DNA of 64,000 nucleotides from Pseudomonas sp. ANT_H12B (GCF_008369325.1 NZ_VOBI01000019.1:1-64000); one strand, 5' to 3'. Positions 50,063 to 58,598 are shown, counted from the stretch's first letter. Notes: generated by a model from the letters alone, not told the origin. Made by a program: numbers and translations.

Positions 50063-50536
50063 ATGCGCCAACATTCGGTCATCCTCACGCCGAAACAGAG
50101 CGACTACGAAGAACTGACTCAGGTCTGGGAAGCCTCCGTGCGCGCCACCCATGACTTTCTGCCGGACAGCTACATCGAACTGTTGAAGAACCTGGTGCTG
50201 ACGCGCTACCTCGATGCGGTGATGCTGATCTGCACCAAAGACCCGCGCCAGCGCATCACCGGGTTCGCCGGGGTCGCGGCGGGCAAGATCGAAATGCTCT
50301 TCATCGACCCGGCTCATCGCGGCCAGGGGTTGGGCAAGCAGTTGCTGCGCTATGCCATGGAACACCTGAATGCCAATGAACTGGACGTCAACGAACAGAA
50401 CCCGCAAGCGCTGGGGTTTTACTTCAAACAGGGCTTTGAGGTGATCGGTCGCTCCGAGCATGACGGCATGGGCCAACCTTATCCGCTGCTGCATATGCGC
50501 TTGCGCCAAAACCAGCAGCATTCACAACATGGCTGA
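50063..50536 (+). CDS. GNAT-family N-acetyltransferase
   Basis: The 157-residue product has the acetyl-CoA-binding motif A (LFIDPAHRGQGLGKQLLRYAM, core RGQGLG at about residues 91-96) and the C-terminal motif NPQALGFYFKQGFEVIGRSE. The best general match is to YjaB/ElaA-like GNAT proteins acting on small molecules or protein lysine; the acceptor is unknown. The ATG at 50063 has AGGAAAAGGGG upstream. It stands alone. Confidence 0.88.
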   Translation: MRQHSVILTPKQSDYEELTQVWEASVRATHDFLPDSYIELLKNLVLTRYLDAVMLICTKDPRQRITGFAGVAAGKIEMLFIDPAHRGQGLGKQLLRYAMEHLNANELDVNEQNPQALGFYFKQGFEVIGRSEHDGMGQPYPLLHMRLRQNQQHSQHG

Positions 50537-50550
50537 CACAACGCGGAACA

Positions 50551-50640
50551 ATGTGGGAGCTGGCTTGCCTGCGATGCAGACGACGCGGTGTGTCATTTGT
50601 ACCGGGGTGATGCCATCGCAGGCAAGCCAGCTCCCACAAA
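50551..50640. repeat. GCGAGC-related palindrome pair (GGGAGCTGGCTTGCC variant)
   Basis: TGTGGGAGCTGGCTTGCCTGCGATG at the left and CATCGCAGGCAAGCCAGCTCCCACA at the right are exact inverted copies of 25 bases around a 40-base spacer. It is a sequence variant of the family near 46263. Confidence 0.9.
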
Positions 50641-50722
50641 AAGCCGCCTGGCGCAAATGGACCCGCGATTAACCGGCGCCAGGCAGGTACAATGCACACC
50701 CCTTTTTTGTTACGGCCCTGTC

Positions 50723-51433
50723 ATGACTGACCCGATTCGTCTCTCCAAACGCCTCATCGAACTCGTCGGCTGTTCCCGTCGGGAGGCTGAGCTGTTCATC
50801 GAGGGCGGCTGGGTCACCGTGGACGGTGAGGTCATCGACGAGCCGCAGTTCAAGGTCGACAGCCAAAAAGTCGAGCTCGATCCGCAAGCCACAGCCACCG
50901 CGCCGGAGCCGGTGACCATCCTGTTCAACGTTCCGGTGGGCATGGATGCGGACACCGCCATGGCGACCATCAGCGCCGAGACCCTGAGCGAAGAACACCG
51001 CTTCAGCAAACGTCCGCTCAAGGGCCACTTCCTGCGCCTGACCGCCAGCACCGACCTGCAGGCCAACGCCAGCGGTCTTTTGGTGTTCACCCAGGACTGG
51101 AAGATCCTGCGCAAACTCACTGCCGACTCCGCCAAGATCGAGCAAGAGTATGTGGTCGAGGTCGAAGGCGACATGGTGGCTCACGGCCTCAACCGCCTGA
51201 ACCACGGTCTGACCTACAAGGGCAAGGAACTGCCACCGGTCAAAGCCAGCTGGCAGAACGAAAACCGCCTGCGTTTTGCGATGAAGAACCCACAACCGGG
51301 CGTGATCGCCCTGTTCTGCCAGGCCGTCGGCCTGAAGGTTGTCGCCATCCGTCGCATCCGCATCGGTGGCGTGTCCATCGGCAAAGTGCCGTTGGGGCAA
51401 TGGCGCTACCTGTCCGGCAAAGAGAAGTTTTAA
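50723..51433 (+). CDS. RsuA/RluB-family rRNA pseudouridine synthase-like protein with altered catalytic motif
   Basis: The ATG at 50723 gives 236 residues. An S4 RNA-binding domain (RLSKRLIELVGCSRREAELFIEGGWVTVDGE) is followed by a catalytic domain with FTQDWKILRKLT and AVGLKVVAIRRIRIGGVSIGKVP, typical of the RsuA/RluB/E/F group. Members have GRLDxDTSGLL with a catalytic Asp. Here the stretch reads TDLQANASGLLVF, and aligning SGLL puts Gln where the Asp should be, with an Asp two positions earlier. The protein may use that Asp, or may have become an RNA-binding protein without activity. The start with its palindrome repeat upstream is safe because homologues begin at this Met. Confidence 0.85.
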   Translation: MTDPIRLSKRLIELVGCSRREAELFIEGGWVTVDGEVIDEPQFKVDSQKVELDPQATATAPEPVTILFNVPVGMDADTAMATISAETLSEEHRFSKRPLKGHFLRLTASTDLQANASGLLVFTQDWKILRKLTADSAKIEQEYVVEVEGDMVAHGLNRLNHGLTYKGKELPPVKASWQNENRLRFAMKNPQPGVIALFCQAVGLKVVAIRRIRIGGVSIGKVPLGQWRYLSGKEKF

Positions 51434-51509
51434 GAACTTTTCACGCCGCCACACATTTCGGCGCCGCTGCTTATGCGGCGCCCACTGCTGAATACCAGGA
51501 TTGCACACC

Positions 51510-51980
51510 ATGATTCATAACGACGTACTGCGCAGCGTGCGCTACATGCTCGACATCAGCGACAAGAAAGTCATCGAGATCATCAAGCTCGGCGGCATGG
51601 ACGTCAGCCTGGAAGACCTGTTGACGTACCTCGACAAGAAAGAGGAAGACGAGGAAGGCTTCGTACGTTGCCCGGACGAAGTCATGGCGCACTTCCTCGA
51701 TGGCCTGGTGATCTTCAAGCGCGGCAAGGACGAAAGCCGTCCGCCGCAGCCGATAGAAACCCCGGTGACCAACAACATAATCCTGAAGAAACTGCGTGTG
51801 GCCTTCGAACTGAAGGAAGACGACATGCACGCGATCCTCAAGGCCTCCGAGTTCCCGGTGTCCAAGCCTGAGCTGAGCGCGCTGTTCCGCAAGTTCGGCC
51901 ACACCAACTACCGTGCGTGCGGCGATCAGTTGCTGCGCAACTTCCTCAAGGGCCTGACCCTGCGCGTACGCCCGCAATAA
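51510..51980 (+). CDS. DUF1456 (YehS-like) protein
   Basis: The ATG at 51510 gives 156 residues. Two copies of the same helical repeat are seen: NDVLRSVRYMLDISDKKVIEIIKLGG with residues 4-60, and NNIILKKLRVAFELKEDDMHAILKASE from about 90. This is the DUF1456 pair found in E. coli YehS; the function is unknown. A clear YehS end (CGDQLLRNFLKGL) is present. It lies 76 bases after the pseudouridine synthase gene and may be cotranscribed. Confidence 0.9.
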   Translation: MIHNDVLRSVRYMLDISDKKVIEIIKLGGMDVSLEDLLTYLDKKEEDEEGFVRCPDEVMAHFLDGLVIFKRGKDESRPPQPIETPVTNNIILKKLRVAFELKEDDMHAILKASEFPVSKPELSALFRKFGHTNYRACGDQLLRNFLKGLTLRVRPQ

Positions 51981-52116
51981 GTGCGCGCCGGCCTTGAAGC
52001 TGCAACATGCAGCTCAAGGCCTGGCCGTATAGACCCTCATTCCTCGCAAAAATAGTGGCTCCGCTTCCGGCGGCTGACGACTAGGGTGTATTGACCCTCA
52101 GCCCTCAGGACTCGCC

Positions 52117-52887
52117 ATGCACTCCTACTTTTCCCTGCAAGGCCGCACCGCTCTGGTGACCGGCGGCACTCGCGGTATCGGCAAAATGATCGCCAAGGCC
52201 TATGTCGAGGCCGGCGCCACCGTGTACGTCTGCGCCCGGGATGCCGAAGCCTGTCAGCAAACCGCCAATGAGCTGAGCGCCTTCGGGGTTTGCCACGGCG
52301 TGGCCGCCAACCTGGCCCATGAAGAAGGGGTGCAGCAACTGGCCACGCGCCTGGGTGAGCAGATCACTCATCTGGATATTCTGGTGAATAACGCCGGCAC
52401 CACGTGGGGCGCGCCGCTGGAGAGTTACCCGGTCAAAGGCTGGGAGAAGGTCATGCAGCTCAACGTGACGTCGGTGTTCAACTGCATCCAGCAATTTTTG
52501 CCGCTGTTGCGCAAGGCTGGTTCCGACGCCAATCCGGCGCGGATCATCAACATCGGCTCGGTGGCGGGCATTTCCTCCTTTGGCGAACAGGCTTATGCCT
52601 ACGGGCCGAGCAAGGCCGCCCTGCATCAATTGTCGCGGATTCTGGCGCGGGAACTGGTGAGCCAGCACATCAACGTCAACGTCATTGCACCGGGGCGCTT
52701 CCCGAGCAAGATGACACAGCACATCGGCAATGATGAGCAGGCGCTGGCCGACGACACGGCGCTGATTCCGATGAAACGCTGGGGCCGGGAGGAAGAGATG
52801 GCGGCGCTGGCGATCAGTCTGGCGAGCAAGGCCGGGGCTTACATGACCGGGAACATCATTCCACTGGATGGTGGGTTTAGTCTCTGA
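52117..52887 (+). CDS. rhlG: short-chain dehydrogenase/reductase, RhlG-like
   Basis: The 256-residue product has the NADP-binding motif TGGTRGIGK at about residues 16-24, VNNAGTTWGAPLESYPVKGW at about 92 and catalytic YxxxK in AYAYGPSKAAL near 168. It has the same length as P. aeruginosa RhlG and many shared stretches (MHxYFSL start, NIGSVAGIS, NVIAPGRFPSKMT, GGF end), so it is a likely orthologue. RhlG was described as a beta-ketoacyl reductase supplying hydroxy-acyl chains for rhamnolipids, and later work questions this. The substrate here is uncertain. Confidence 0.88.
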   Translation: MHSYFSLQGRTALVTGGTRGIGKMIAKAYVEAGATVYVCARDAEACQQTANELSAFGVCHGVAANLAHEEGVQQLATRLGEQITHLDILVNNAGTTWGAPLESYPVKGWEKVMQLNVTSVFNCIQQFLPLLRKAGSDANPARIINIGSVAGISSFGEQAYAYGPSKAALHQLSRILARELVSQHINVNVIAPGRFPSKMTQHIGNDEQALADDTALIPMKRWGREEEMAALAISLASKAGAYMTGNIIPLDGGFSL

Positions 52888-52900
52888 GATTGGCGGTGCG

Positions 52901-52999
52901 GCCATCGCGAGCAGGCTCGCTCCCACAGGGGTCTGCTGTGACCACGACATTTGTGCCCGCCACAAATCAAATGTGGGAGCGAGCCTGCTCGCGATGGCG
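52901..52999. repeat. GCGAGC-family palindrome pair
   Basis: GCCATCGCGAGCAGGCTCGCTCCCACA and TGTGGGAGCGAGCCTGCTCGCGATGGC are inverted copies of 27 bases with no mismatch. It is the best-kept example of this family in the window. Confidence 0.92.
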
Positions 53000-53072
53000 G
53001 ATTGTCAGGCGCCACCGGTCTTCCGGTCGATCGGGTTATCATGCCCGCCCTCATCCCGCTTCGACCAAGACC

Positions 53073-53771
53073 ATGACCTACAGCGTTTCCCCCATCGGCT
53101 TCGTGCGCTCCTGCTTCAAGGAGAAATTCGCCATCCCGCGACAACCGCAACTGGCTCCGGCCGCTCGCGGCGTGCTGGAGCTGGTGGCGCCGTTCGATCA
53201 GGGTGATGCGGTGCAGGGGCTGGAGCAGGTCAGCCATGTCTGGCTGCTGTTCCTGTTCCATCAGGCTTTGGAAGAAAAGCCACGGCTGAAAGTTCGCCCG
53301 CCTCGCCTCGGCGGCAACAAATCCATGGGCGTGTTCGCCACCCGCGCGACCCATCGGCCCAATGGCATCGGCCAGTCAGTGGTGAAACTGGACAAGGTCG
53401 AAGCCAATCGGCTGTGGATATCGGGCATAGACCTGCTCGACGGGACGCCGATTCTCGACATCAAACCCTACGTTCCCTATGCCGACATCATCGACACAGC
53501 GTCCAACAGCATCGCCAGCGCCGCGCCACAATTGATTCCCGTGCAGTGGACGGATACAGCGCTGCAACAGGCTCATGCCCATGCTCAGCGTCTTGAGGAG
53601 CCGTTGGTTGAACTGATCGAGCAATGCCTGGCACAAGACCCACGTCCGGCGTATCAGAATCCTGCACCGGAACGGGAATACGGTGCGCAGTTCTGGGATC
53701 TGGACGTGCGTTGGCATTACCCCGAAGCCGGGGTAATTCGCGTCCTCGAAGTTATCCCCGTGAATGCTTGA
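53073..53771 (+). CDS. trmO: tRNA (t6A37)-methyltransferase TrmO
   Basis: The ATG at 53073 gives 232 residues, the normal length. TrmO uses SAM to methylate the N6 of t6A37 in some threonine tRNAs. The N-terminal UPF0066 domain shows SPIGFVRSCFKEKFAIPRQP at residue 5, HVWLLFLFH, TRATHRPNGIGQSVV at about 95 (the conserved RPNxIG) and GTPILDIKPYVPYAD. A C-terminal domain (EYGAQFWDLDVRWHY) follows. It stands alone between a repeat and a terminator. Confidence 0.95.
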   Translation: MTYSVSPIGFVRSCFKEKFAIPRQPQLAPAARGVLELVAPFDQGDAVQGLEQVSHVWLLFLFHQALEEKPRLKVRPPRLGGNKSMGVFATRATHRPNGIGQSVVKLDKVEANRLWISGIDLLDGTPILDIKPYVPYADIIDTASNSIASAAPQLIPVQWTDTALQQAHAHAQRLEEPLVELIEQCLAQDPRPAYQNPAPEREYGAQFWDLDVRWHYPEAGVIRVLEVIPVNA

Positions 53772-53788
53772 ACGCCGAAAACGAAAAA

Positions 53789-53819
53789 GCCCGCGCTGCC
53801 TTCTCAGGCAACGCGGGCT
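53789..53819 (-). terminator. terminator between trmO and fpr
   Basis: AGCCCGCGCTGCC, loop TTCTCA and GGCAACGCGGGCT form a strong stem. The T-run (five T) exists only on the minus strand side, so it best serves fpr. Confidence 0.8.
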
Positions 53820-53820
53820 G

Positions 53821-53871
53821 ATCGTTCCCACGCTCCGCGTGGGAATGCATCCAGTGACGCTCTGCGTCACC
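53821..53871. repeat. GATCGTTCCC-family composite repeat
   Basis: GATCGTTCCCACGCTCCGCGTGGGAATGCATC is joined to a second core GTGACGCTCTGCGTCAC. It lies directly between the terminator and the end of fpr. Confidence 0.85.
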
Positions 53872-53882
53872 CAAACAACTGC

Positions 53883-54662
53883 TTACTTCTCGACGAACGC
53901 ACGCTCGATCAGGTAATCACCCGGCTCGCGCATCCGCGGCGAAACTTTCAGGCCGAAGCTGTTCAATACTTCGCTGGTCTCGTCGAGCATGCTCGGGCTG
54001 CCGCACAGCATGGCGCGGTCGTCCTGCGGGTTGATCGGTGGCAGACCGATGTCGCTGAACAGCTTGCCGCTGCGCATCAGGTCGGTCAGGCGACCTTCGT
54101 TCTCGAACGGCTCGCGGGTCACGGTCGGGTAGTAGATCAGCTTGTCACGCAGGGCGTCGCCGAAGAACTCGTTCTGCGGCAGGTGCTCGGTAATGAACTC
54201 GCGGTAAGCGACTTCGTTGACGTAACGCACGCCGTGGCACAGGATCACTTTTTCGAAACGCTCGTAGGTTTCCGGGTCCTGAATGACGCTCATGAATGGC
54301 GCCAGGCCGGTACCGGTGCTGAGCAGGTACAAATGTTTACCAGGCTTGAGGTCATCCAGCACCAGCGTGCCGGTAGGCTTCTTGCTGATGATGATCTCGT
54401 CGCCTTCCTTCAAATGCTGCAGTTGGGAAGTCAGTGGACCATCAGGCACCTTGATGCTGAAAAACTCGAGATGCTCTTCCCAGTTCGGGCTGGCAATCGA
54501 GTAAGCGCGCATAAGCGGCCGGCCGCTGGGCTGTTGCAGGCCGATCATCACGAACTGACCGTTCTCGAAGCGCAGGCCCGGATCACGGGTGCACTTGAAG
54601 CTGAACAGAGTGTCGTTCCAGTGATGAACACTGAGGACACGCTCGTGGTTCATGTTGCTCAT
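53883..54662 (-). CDS. fpr: ferredoxin-NADP reductase
   Basis: The start at 54662 (CAGGAG upstream) gives MSNMNHERVLSVHHWNDTL and 259 residues. The FAD-binding motif RAYSIASPNW at about residue 52, the NADP-binding TGTGLAPFMSVI at about 113 and the C-terminal AMLCGSPSMLDETSEVL are typical of bacterial-type Fpr. It moves electrons between NADPH and ferredoxin or flavodoxin, for example in the defence against superoxide. A LysR-type gene matching finR lies divergently 140 bases away, as known in P. putida where FinR turns on fpr. Confidence 0.95.
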   Translation of the reverse strand: MSNMNHERVLSVHHWNDTLFSFKCTRDPGLRFENGQFVMIGLQQPSGRPLMRAYSIASPNWEEHLEFFSIKVPDGPLTSQLQHLKEGDEIIISKKPTGTLVLDDLKPGKHLYLLSTGTGLAPFMSVIQDPETYERFEKVILCHGVRYVNEVAYREFITEHLPQNEFFGDALRDKLIYYPTVTREPFENEGRLTDLMRSGKLFSDIGLPPINPQDDRAMLCGSPSMLDETSEVLNSFGLKVSPRMREPGDYLIERAFVEK

Positions 54663-54755
54663 GTACGTGGGACTCCTGGAGATTTGGTCTGCGCCTGCTC
54701 TACGAAAATAGAACCAGCCGTGCGCAATTGCATCGCATTCTAATGGCAGCCACAA

Positions 54756-54781
54756 TATCTGTTAACTGGATTATTAAGATA
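54756..54781. promoter_or_regulatory. possible FinR site in the fpr-finR gap
   Basis: TATCT at 54756-54760 and AGATA at 54777-54781 form an interrupted dyad containing TTAAC...TTATTAA in an AT-rich stretch, 22 bases before the finR start. A LysR-type regulator of a divergent gene would bind in this area. The exact site is a guess. Confidence 0.4.
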
Positions 54782-54802
54782 AGGGTTATCGGTTATATAG
54801 AT

Positions 54803-55729
54803 ATGCGATTTACTCTCCGTCAACTTCAAGTATTCGTCGCCGTCGCCCAGCAGGAAAGCGTATCCCGTGCTGCGGGTCTGCTCAACCTCTCACAATCGGC
54901 AGCGAGCACCTCAATCACCGAGCTAGAGCGTCAGTCCAGCTGTCAGCTGTTCGACCGCGCCGGCAAACGGCTGAGCCTCAACGCCCTCGGCAAACAGTTG
55001 TTGCCACAAGCGGTGGCGTTGCTTGACCAGTCCAAGGAAATCGAAGACCTGCTCAACGGCAAGACCGGTTTCGGTTCTCTGGCGGTCGGCGCGACCCTGA
55101 CCATCGGCAATTATCTGGCGACGTTGTTGATCGGTAGCTTCATGCAGCGCCATCCTGAAAGCCAGGTGAAGCTGCACGTGCAGAACACTGCCAACATTGT
55201 GCAACAAGTCGCCCACTATGAAATTGATCTGGGTCTAATCGAAGGCGATTGCAGCCACCCGGACATCGAAGTGCAGAGCTGGGTCGAGGATGAGCTGGTG
55301 GTGTTTTGCGCCCCCCAGCATCCACTGGCCAAACGCGGCACGGCGACCATGGAAGAACTGACCCACGAGGCCTGGATTCTGCGGGAACAAGGTTCGGGCA
55401 CGCGGCTGACCTTTGACCAGGCCATGCGTCATCATCGCAGCGCGCTGAACATCCGCCTGGAACTGGAACACACCGAAGCGATCAAGCGCGCGGTGGAGTC
55501 AGGTTTGGGGATTGGCTGCATTTCGAGACTGGCGCTACGCGACGCTTTCCGCCGTGGCAGTCTGGTACCGGTGGAGACTCCGGATCTGGACCTGGCGCGG
55601 CAGTTCTATTTCATCTGGCATAAACAGAAATATCAGACGTCGGCAATGCGCGAATTCCTCGACCTGTGCCGCGCGTTCACCGCCGGGGTTCAGCGCAGCG
55701 ACGAGATCGTTCTGCCCACCATCGCTTAA
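54803..55729 (+). CDS. finR: LysR-family regulator FinR
   Basis: The ATG at 54803 begins MRFTLRQLQVFVAVAQQESVSRAAG, and the product has 308 residues. The N-terminal helix-turn-helix (SRAAGLLNLSQSAASTSITELE) and a periplasmic-binding-like effector domain (about 92-295) are typical of LysR. Its place divergent from fpr equals that of finR in P. putida and P. aeruginosa, where it activates fpr under superoxide stress and sulphur limitation. It ends with a 4-base overlap with dgkA from the other strand. Confidence 0.9.
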   Translation: MRFTLRQLQVFVAVAQQESVSRAAGLLNLSQSAASTSITELERQSSCQLFDRAGKRLSLNALGKQLLPQAVALLDQSKEIEDLLNGKTGFGSLAVGATLTIGNYLATLLIGSFMQRHPESQVKLHVQNTANIVQQVAHYEIDLGLIEGDCSHPDIEVQSWVEDELVVFCAPQHPLAKRGTATMEELTHEAWILREQGSGTRLTFDQAMRHHRSALNIRLELEHTEAIKRAVESGLGIGCISRLALRDAFRRGSLVPVETPDLDLARQFYFIWHKQKYQTSAMREFLDLCRAFTAGVQRSDEIVLPTIA

Positions 55730-56088
55730 AGCAGGATCACCGCCCACACCAGCGCGATCATGGTCAACGCCACCAGCTGCGCGGCGCTGCCCATGTCTTT
55801 GGCGTTCTTGGACAGCGGGTGCAATTCAAGGGAAATGCGGTCGATGGCCGCTTCCACCGCCGAATTGAGCAACTCGACGATCAATGCCAGCAGACACACT
55901 GCAATCAGCAGCGCCTGCTCGACACGGCTGACGTTCAGGAAGAACGACAGCGGGATCAGGATAACGTTGAGCAACACCAATTGCCGAAAAGCCGCTTCGC
56001 CGGTGAAAGCTGCGCGCAGGCCGTCCAGCGAATAGCCGGAGGCGTTGAGGATGCGTTTTAAGCCGGTTTGGCCTTTGAAAGGTGACAT
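55726..56088 (-). CDS. dgkA: diacylglycerol kinase
   Basis: The 120-residue inner-membrane protein has three hydrophobic helices and the signature LLAVCLLALIVELLNSAVEAAIDRIS with the core ELLNSAVEAAID at about residues 68-79, which binds ATP and substrate. It adds phosphate to diacylglycerol left over from membrane-derived oligosaccharide or lipopolysaccharide synthesis. The stop overlaps that of finR. The response regulator erdR lies 75 bases upstream on the same strand. Confidence 0.96.
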   Translation of the reverse strand: MSPFKGQTGLKRILNASGYSLDGLRAAFTGEAAFRQLVLLNVILIPLSFFLNVSRVEQALLIAVCLLALIVELLNSAVEAAIDRISLELHPLSKNAKDMGSAAQLVALTMIALVWAVILL

Positions 56089-56163
56089 AGAGTAGGCAAC
56101 TGACCAAAAAGGAGTGGGAAAGCTAGATCAACCAAAGTCAAAAAAGCGTGAAGGCGCCAACCC

Positions 56164-56814
56164 TTAGTGGCTAGAAATTGACTCAAGTTGTTGCAGAAGC
56201 AGCGCTGCCTGAGTCCGGGTTCGCACATTCAGCTTGCGGAAAATCGCCGTGACGTGAGCCTTGATCGTCGCTTCGGACACGCTCAACTCGTAGGCAATCT
56301 GCTTATTCAACAGCCCTTCACAGACCATGGTCAACACACGAAATTGCTGTGGCGTCAGACTCGCAAGGCCTTCGCTGGCGGCCTTGGCTTCAGCGGAAAC
56401 GCTGACGGCTTCGAACGCCTGAGGAGGCCAGAAGACGTCGCCGTCGAGTACCGCACGTACGGCTTTCTGAATGACGCTCAGGTCGCTGGACTTGGGAATA
56501 AAGCCGCTGGCGCCGAATTCACGGGACTTCACCATGATCGAAGCCTCTTCCTGGGCCGACACCATGACCACCGGAATTTGCGGGTACTGACCACGCAGCA
56601 GCACCAATCCTGAGAAACCGTAGGCTCCCGGCATGTTCAGGTCCAGCAATACCAGATCCCAGTCGTTCTTCTCGTCCAGTCGGGTTTCGAGTTCGGCAAT
56701 GCTCGCCACTTCCACCAGACGGACATCCGGGCCAAGGCCCAGGGTCAACGCTTGATGCAGGGCACTACGAAAAAGAGGGTGATCATCGGCAATCAGGATT
56801 TCGTATGTGGTCAT
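56164..56814 (-). CDS. erdR: LuxR-family response regulator ErdR
   Basis: The 216-residue product has a receiver domain with acidic pocket IADDHP at residues 8-13, phosphoacceptor Asp58 in LVLLDLNMPG, and Lys in FIPKSS. A LuxR-type helix-turn-helix follows (LTPQQFRVLTMVCEGLLNKQIAYELSVSEATIKAH in parts, from about 152). The pairing with dgkA matches PA3603-PA3604 of P. aeruginosa, where ErdR controls ethanol oxidation and acetate metabolism. No sensor kinase is adjacent. Confidence 0.9.
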   Translation of the reverse strand: MTTYEILIADDHPLFRSALHQALTLGLGPDVRLVEVASIAELETRLDEKNDWDLVLLDLNMPGAYGFSGLVLLRGQYPQIPVVMVSAQEEASIMVKSREFGASGFIPKSSDLSVIQKAVRAVLDGDVFWPPQAFEAVSVSAEAKAASEGLASLTPQQFRVLTMVCEGLLNKQIAYELSVSEATIKAHVTAIFRKLNVRTRTQAALLLQQLESISSH

Positions 56815-57023
56815 TTTTCAAATGATCCTGTTTTTCTAACAACTCGAGGTACAGCCACGGAGCTGCACCAACAGGGCACGTTCAACGCCAATCACGTGGC
56901 TTTCACGCAAAGAATTCGGCGTGTCAAACTTTGGCCGCGCCCTAATCGGCGCCAAGCATGCCCAGCGAAACCGGGGTGGTCAAGGTGCATGGTCAGTACA
57001 GTTCTTTGCAGTATGGGCGACAA

Positions 57024-57782
57024 TCAGCACATGACAGGGGTCGCGTTCTGCACGAAAGGCATCAGCTCCGCGTGTGCCGGGGTTGAAACGTTCATTTCAA
57101 GCTGATGCTTGGCATCGAGGTAATGCTGGCTGAACACGTCGAAATAAGCGTCCAGTGCCGATGCGGCCTCAACATCGCCCGCCAGATCCAGACACAACGC
57201 TGCCACTTCGGCCGTGCACAGGTGCTCGCTGCGGGTAGACCGGCGCAATCGGTACCGAGAGAGTTTCTCGGGGAGCAGGCTCAGGATCGGAAGCCGATCA
57301 AAATAGGGGCTTTTGCGGAAAATCTTCCGGGCTTCTGTCCAGGTAGCATCCAGCAGAATGAACAGCGGACGCTTCGAACTATCGGCGTCGACGCTGTTGG
57401 TGACACGCTCGGGTTCGACGTACTCCCCCGGAAAAACCAGGTAGGGCTGCCATTGCGGGTCGGCCAACAGTGCCAGCAATTGCTCGTCGACTTCAGTGCG
57501 CGACCAGATGAACGCATGGTTATCACGCACCACATCGGCGATCAGCCAGCCAGTGTTGCTCGGTTTGAACACTTCCTTGTTGGTCATGATCAGGCAAACG
57601 CCGGAGCGGGTCTGAACCTGCGGACGCCAGGCGCACAGGCAGTGACTCTCGATCACACGGCAGGCCCGGCAGCGCGGCGCCCTCCAGCCACGGGCCTGAA
57701 TCGGCTTGATGCCCTCCTCTTCTCGTTCATCACGCAAGCGGGCTACGGCGTTCAACGCAAAGGGCGTGGTTGAATGGGTCAT
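57024..57782 (-). CDS. DTW-domain tRNA-uridine aminocarboxypropyltransferase
   Basis: The start at ATG 57782 gives 252 residues. Zinc-type cysteines CRACRVIESHCLC lie at residues 38-50, and the DTW motif appears as LLDATWTEARKI near 150, with the second motif RLRRSTRSEHLCTAEV. DTW proteins such as TapT move the aminocarboxypropyl group from SAM to uridine in tRNA (acp3U). This protein belongs to the longer, TapT-like or YfiP-like group. The 209 bases toward erdR hold no visible gene. Confidence 0.88.
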   Translation of the reverse strand: MTHSTTPFALNAVARLRDEREEEGIKPIQARGWRAPRCRACRVIESHCLCAWRPQVQTRSGVCLIMTNKEVFKPSNTGWLIADVVRDNHAFIWSRTEVDEQLLALLADPQWQPYLVFPGEYVEPERVTNSVDADSSKRPLFILLDATWTEARKIFRKSPYFDRLPILSLLPEKLSRYRLRRSTRSEHLCTAEVAALCLDLAGDVEAASALDAYFDVFSQHYLDAKHQLEMNVSTPAHAELMPFVQNATPVMC

Positions 57783-57971
57783 CGCGGGCAAGACCTGCGG
57801 GGAAAGAAAATCGACACGAAAAGCACTCGACAGGGCAAAAAGTGCCGGCAGTTTATCAGAGCGTTCGGTGCAAGCCTGTACCGTCCAGACCTCGTCCCCT
57901 ATAATTCGCCGCCACTGAACGCACAGTCATGTGGCTGGTCGAACCACCAGTCACTGAACCAGGAGAGTTTC

Positions 57972-58397
57972 ATGCTGCGCCTTATCGTTCCCACCGCTGC
58001 CATTTTGCTGGCGTCGTCCTTCAGCGCTCAGGCTGCTTCCTTGAGTGAGCAGAATCTCAACAGAGAGCTACGAAACGTCGCCACACAAAGCAGTGCTGGT
58101 ACTCCACGGGCGATCAACGAAGACATTCTTGATCAGGGCTACACCGTCGAAGGCAACACGCTGATCAACCATCTAAGCGTACAAAGCAGCCACGCCAACA
58201 AGATGCGTGCCGACCCCAAAGCCGTGTATTTCCAGCTTGGCGCCTCTGTATGCAACAACCCATCGTTCCGCAAACTGATGGCCAAGGGCGCCGTCATGCG
58301 TTACGACTTCACTGAGGTGAAGACCAACCGCTCGGTCGGCTCCGCCAGCTATCAGGAATCAGACTGCCCGAAAGCTGCCCCGACCAAGAAGAAATAA
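57972..58397 (+). CDS. secreted PA3611-like protein (quorum-sensing-regulated virulence factor family)
   Basis: The ATG at 57972 has AGGAGAG 5 bases upstream. The 141-residue product has a Sec signal (MLRLIVPTAAILLASSFSAQA). The rest (NRELRNVATQSSAGTPRAINE, YTVEGNTLINHLSVQSSHANKM, LGASVCNNPSFRKLM) matches my memory of PA3611-family proteins, whose structure is known but whose function is not. It contains two Cys residues, one in SVCNNPS and one in SDCPKA, likely joined in the periplasm. It ends in PTKKK directly at the end of a convergent gene. Confidence 0.78.
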   Translation: MLRLIVPTAAILLASSFSAQAASLSEQNLNRELRNVATQSSAGTPRAINEDILDQGYTVEGNTLINHLSVQSSHANKMRADPKAVYFQLGASVCNNPSFRKLMAKGAVMRYDFTEVKTNRSVGSASYQESDCPKAAPTKKK

Positions 58398-58598
58398 TTA
58401 CCGGGAGTTGGCGCGCCGTTGTTCATCCTCGGCGCGCAGTTCTGCCAACAGCGCCTGCAAATAACGTGAGCGTCGATCGGCCCCCTCCAAACGCCGGCAA
58501 CACTCCTCTTCAAGACTCAAATGATTGGTCTCGGCTGATGACTTGAGTAATCGATACAGTTGCGTATCGATCTCCAGCTCCAGAATGACTCTGGTCAT
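58398..58598 (-). CDS. small ribbon-helix-helix-like protein
   Basis: The ATG at 58598 has GGAGGCGGTAGCA upstream, a strong site. The 66 residues start with a beta strand and two helices (TRVILELEIDTQLYRLLKSSAETNHLSLEEECCRRL in parts) in the pattern of Arc/MetJ or FitA-like ribbon-helix-helix proteins, then a basic and acidic helix with LLAELRAEDEQRRANSR. No partner toxin lies next to it, so a plain DNA-binding role is more likely than an antitoxin. It ends 1 base from the convergent gene. Confidence 0.6.
   Translation of the reverse strand: MTRVILELEIDTQLYRLLKSSAETNHLSLEEECCRRLEGADRRSRYLQALLAELRAEDEQRRANSR

Noticed and set aside
48607..50088. A 493-codon minus-strand frame opposite rimO
   Set aside because: It covers rimO exactly in antisense and lacks any start site or motif.
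52901..52999. Inverted repeats considered as a CRISPR array
   Set aside because: Only two facing copies occur, and the same unit is dispersed as single pairs; there are no regular spacers or cas genes.
58398..58598. Ribbon-helix-helix-like protein as an antitoxin
   Set aside because: No toxin-like gene is adjacent; the neighbour is a secreted protein on the other strand.
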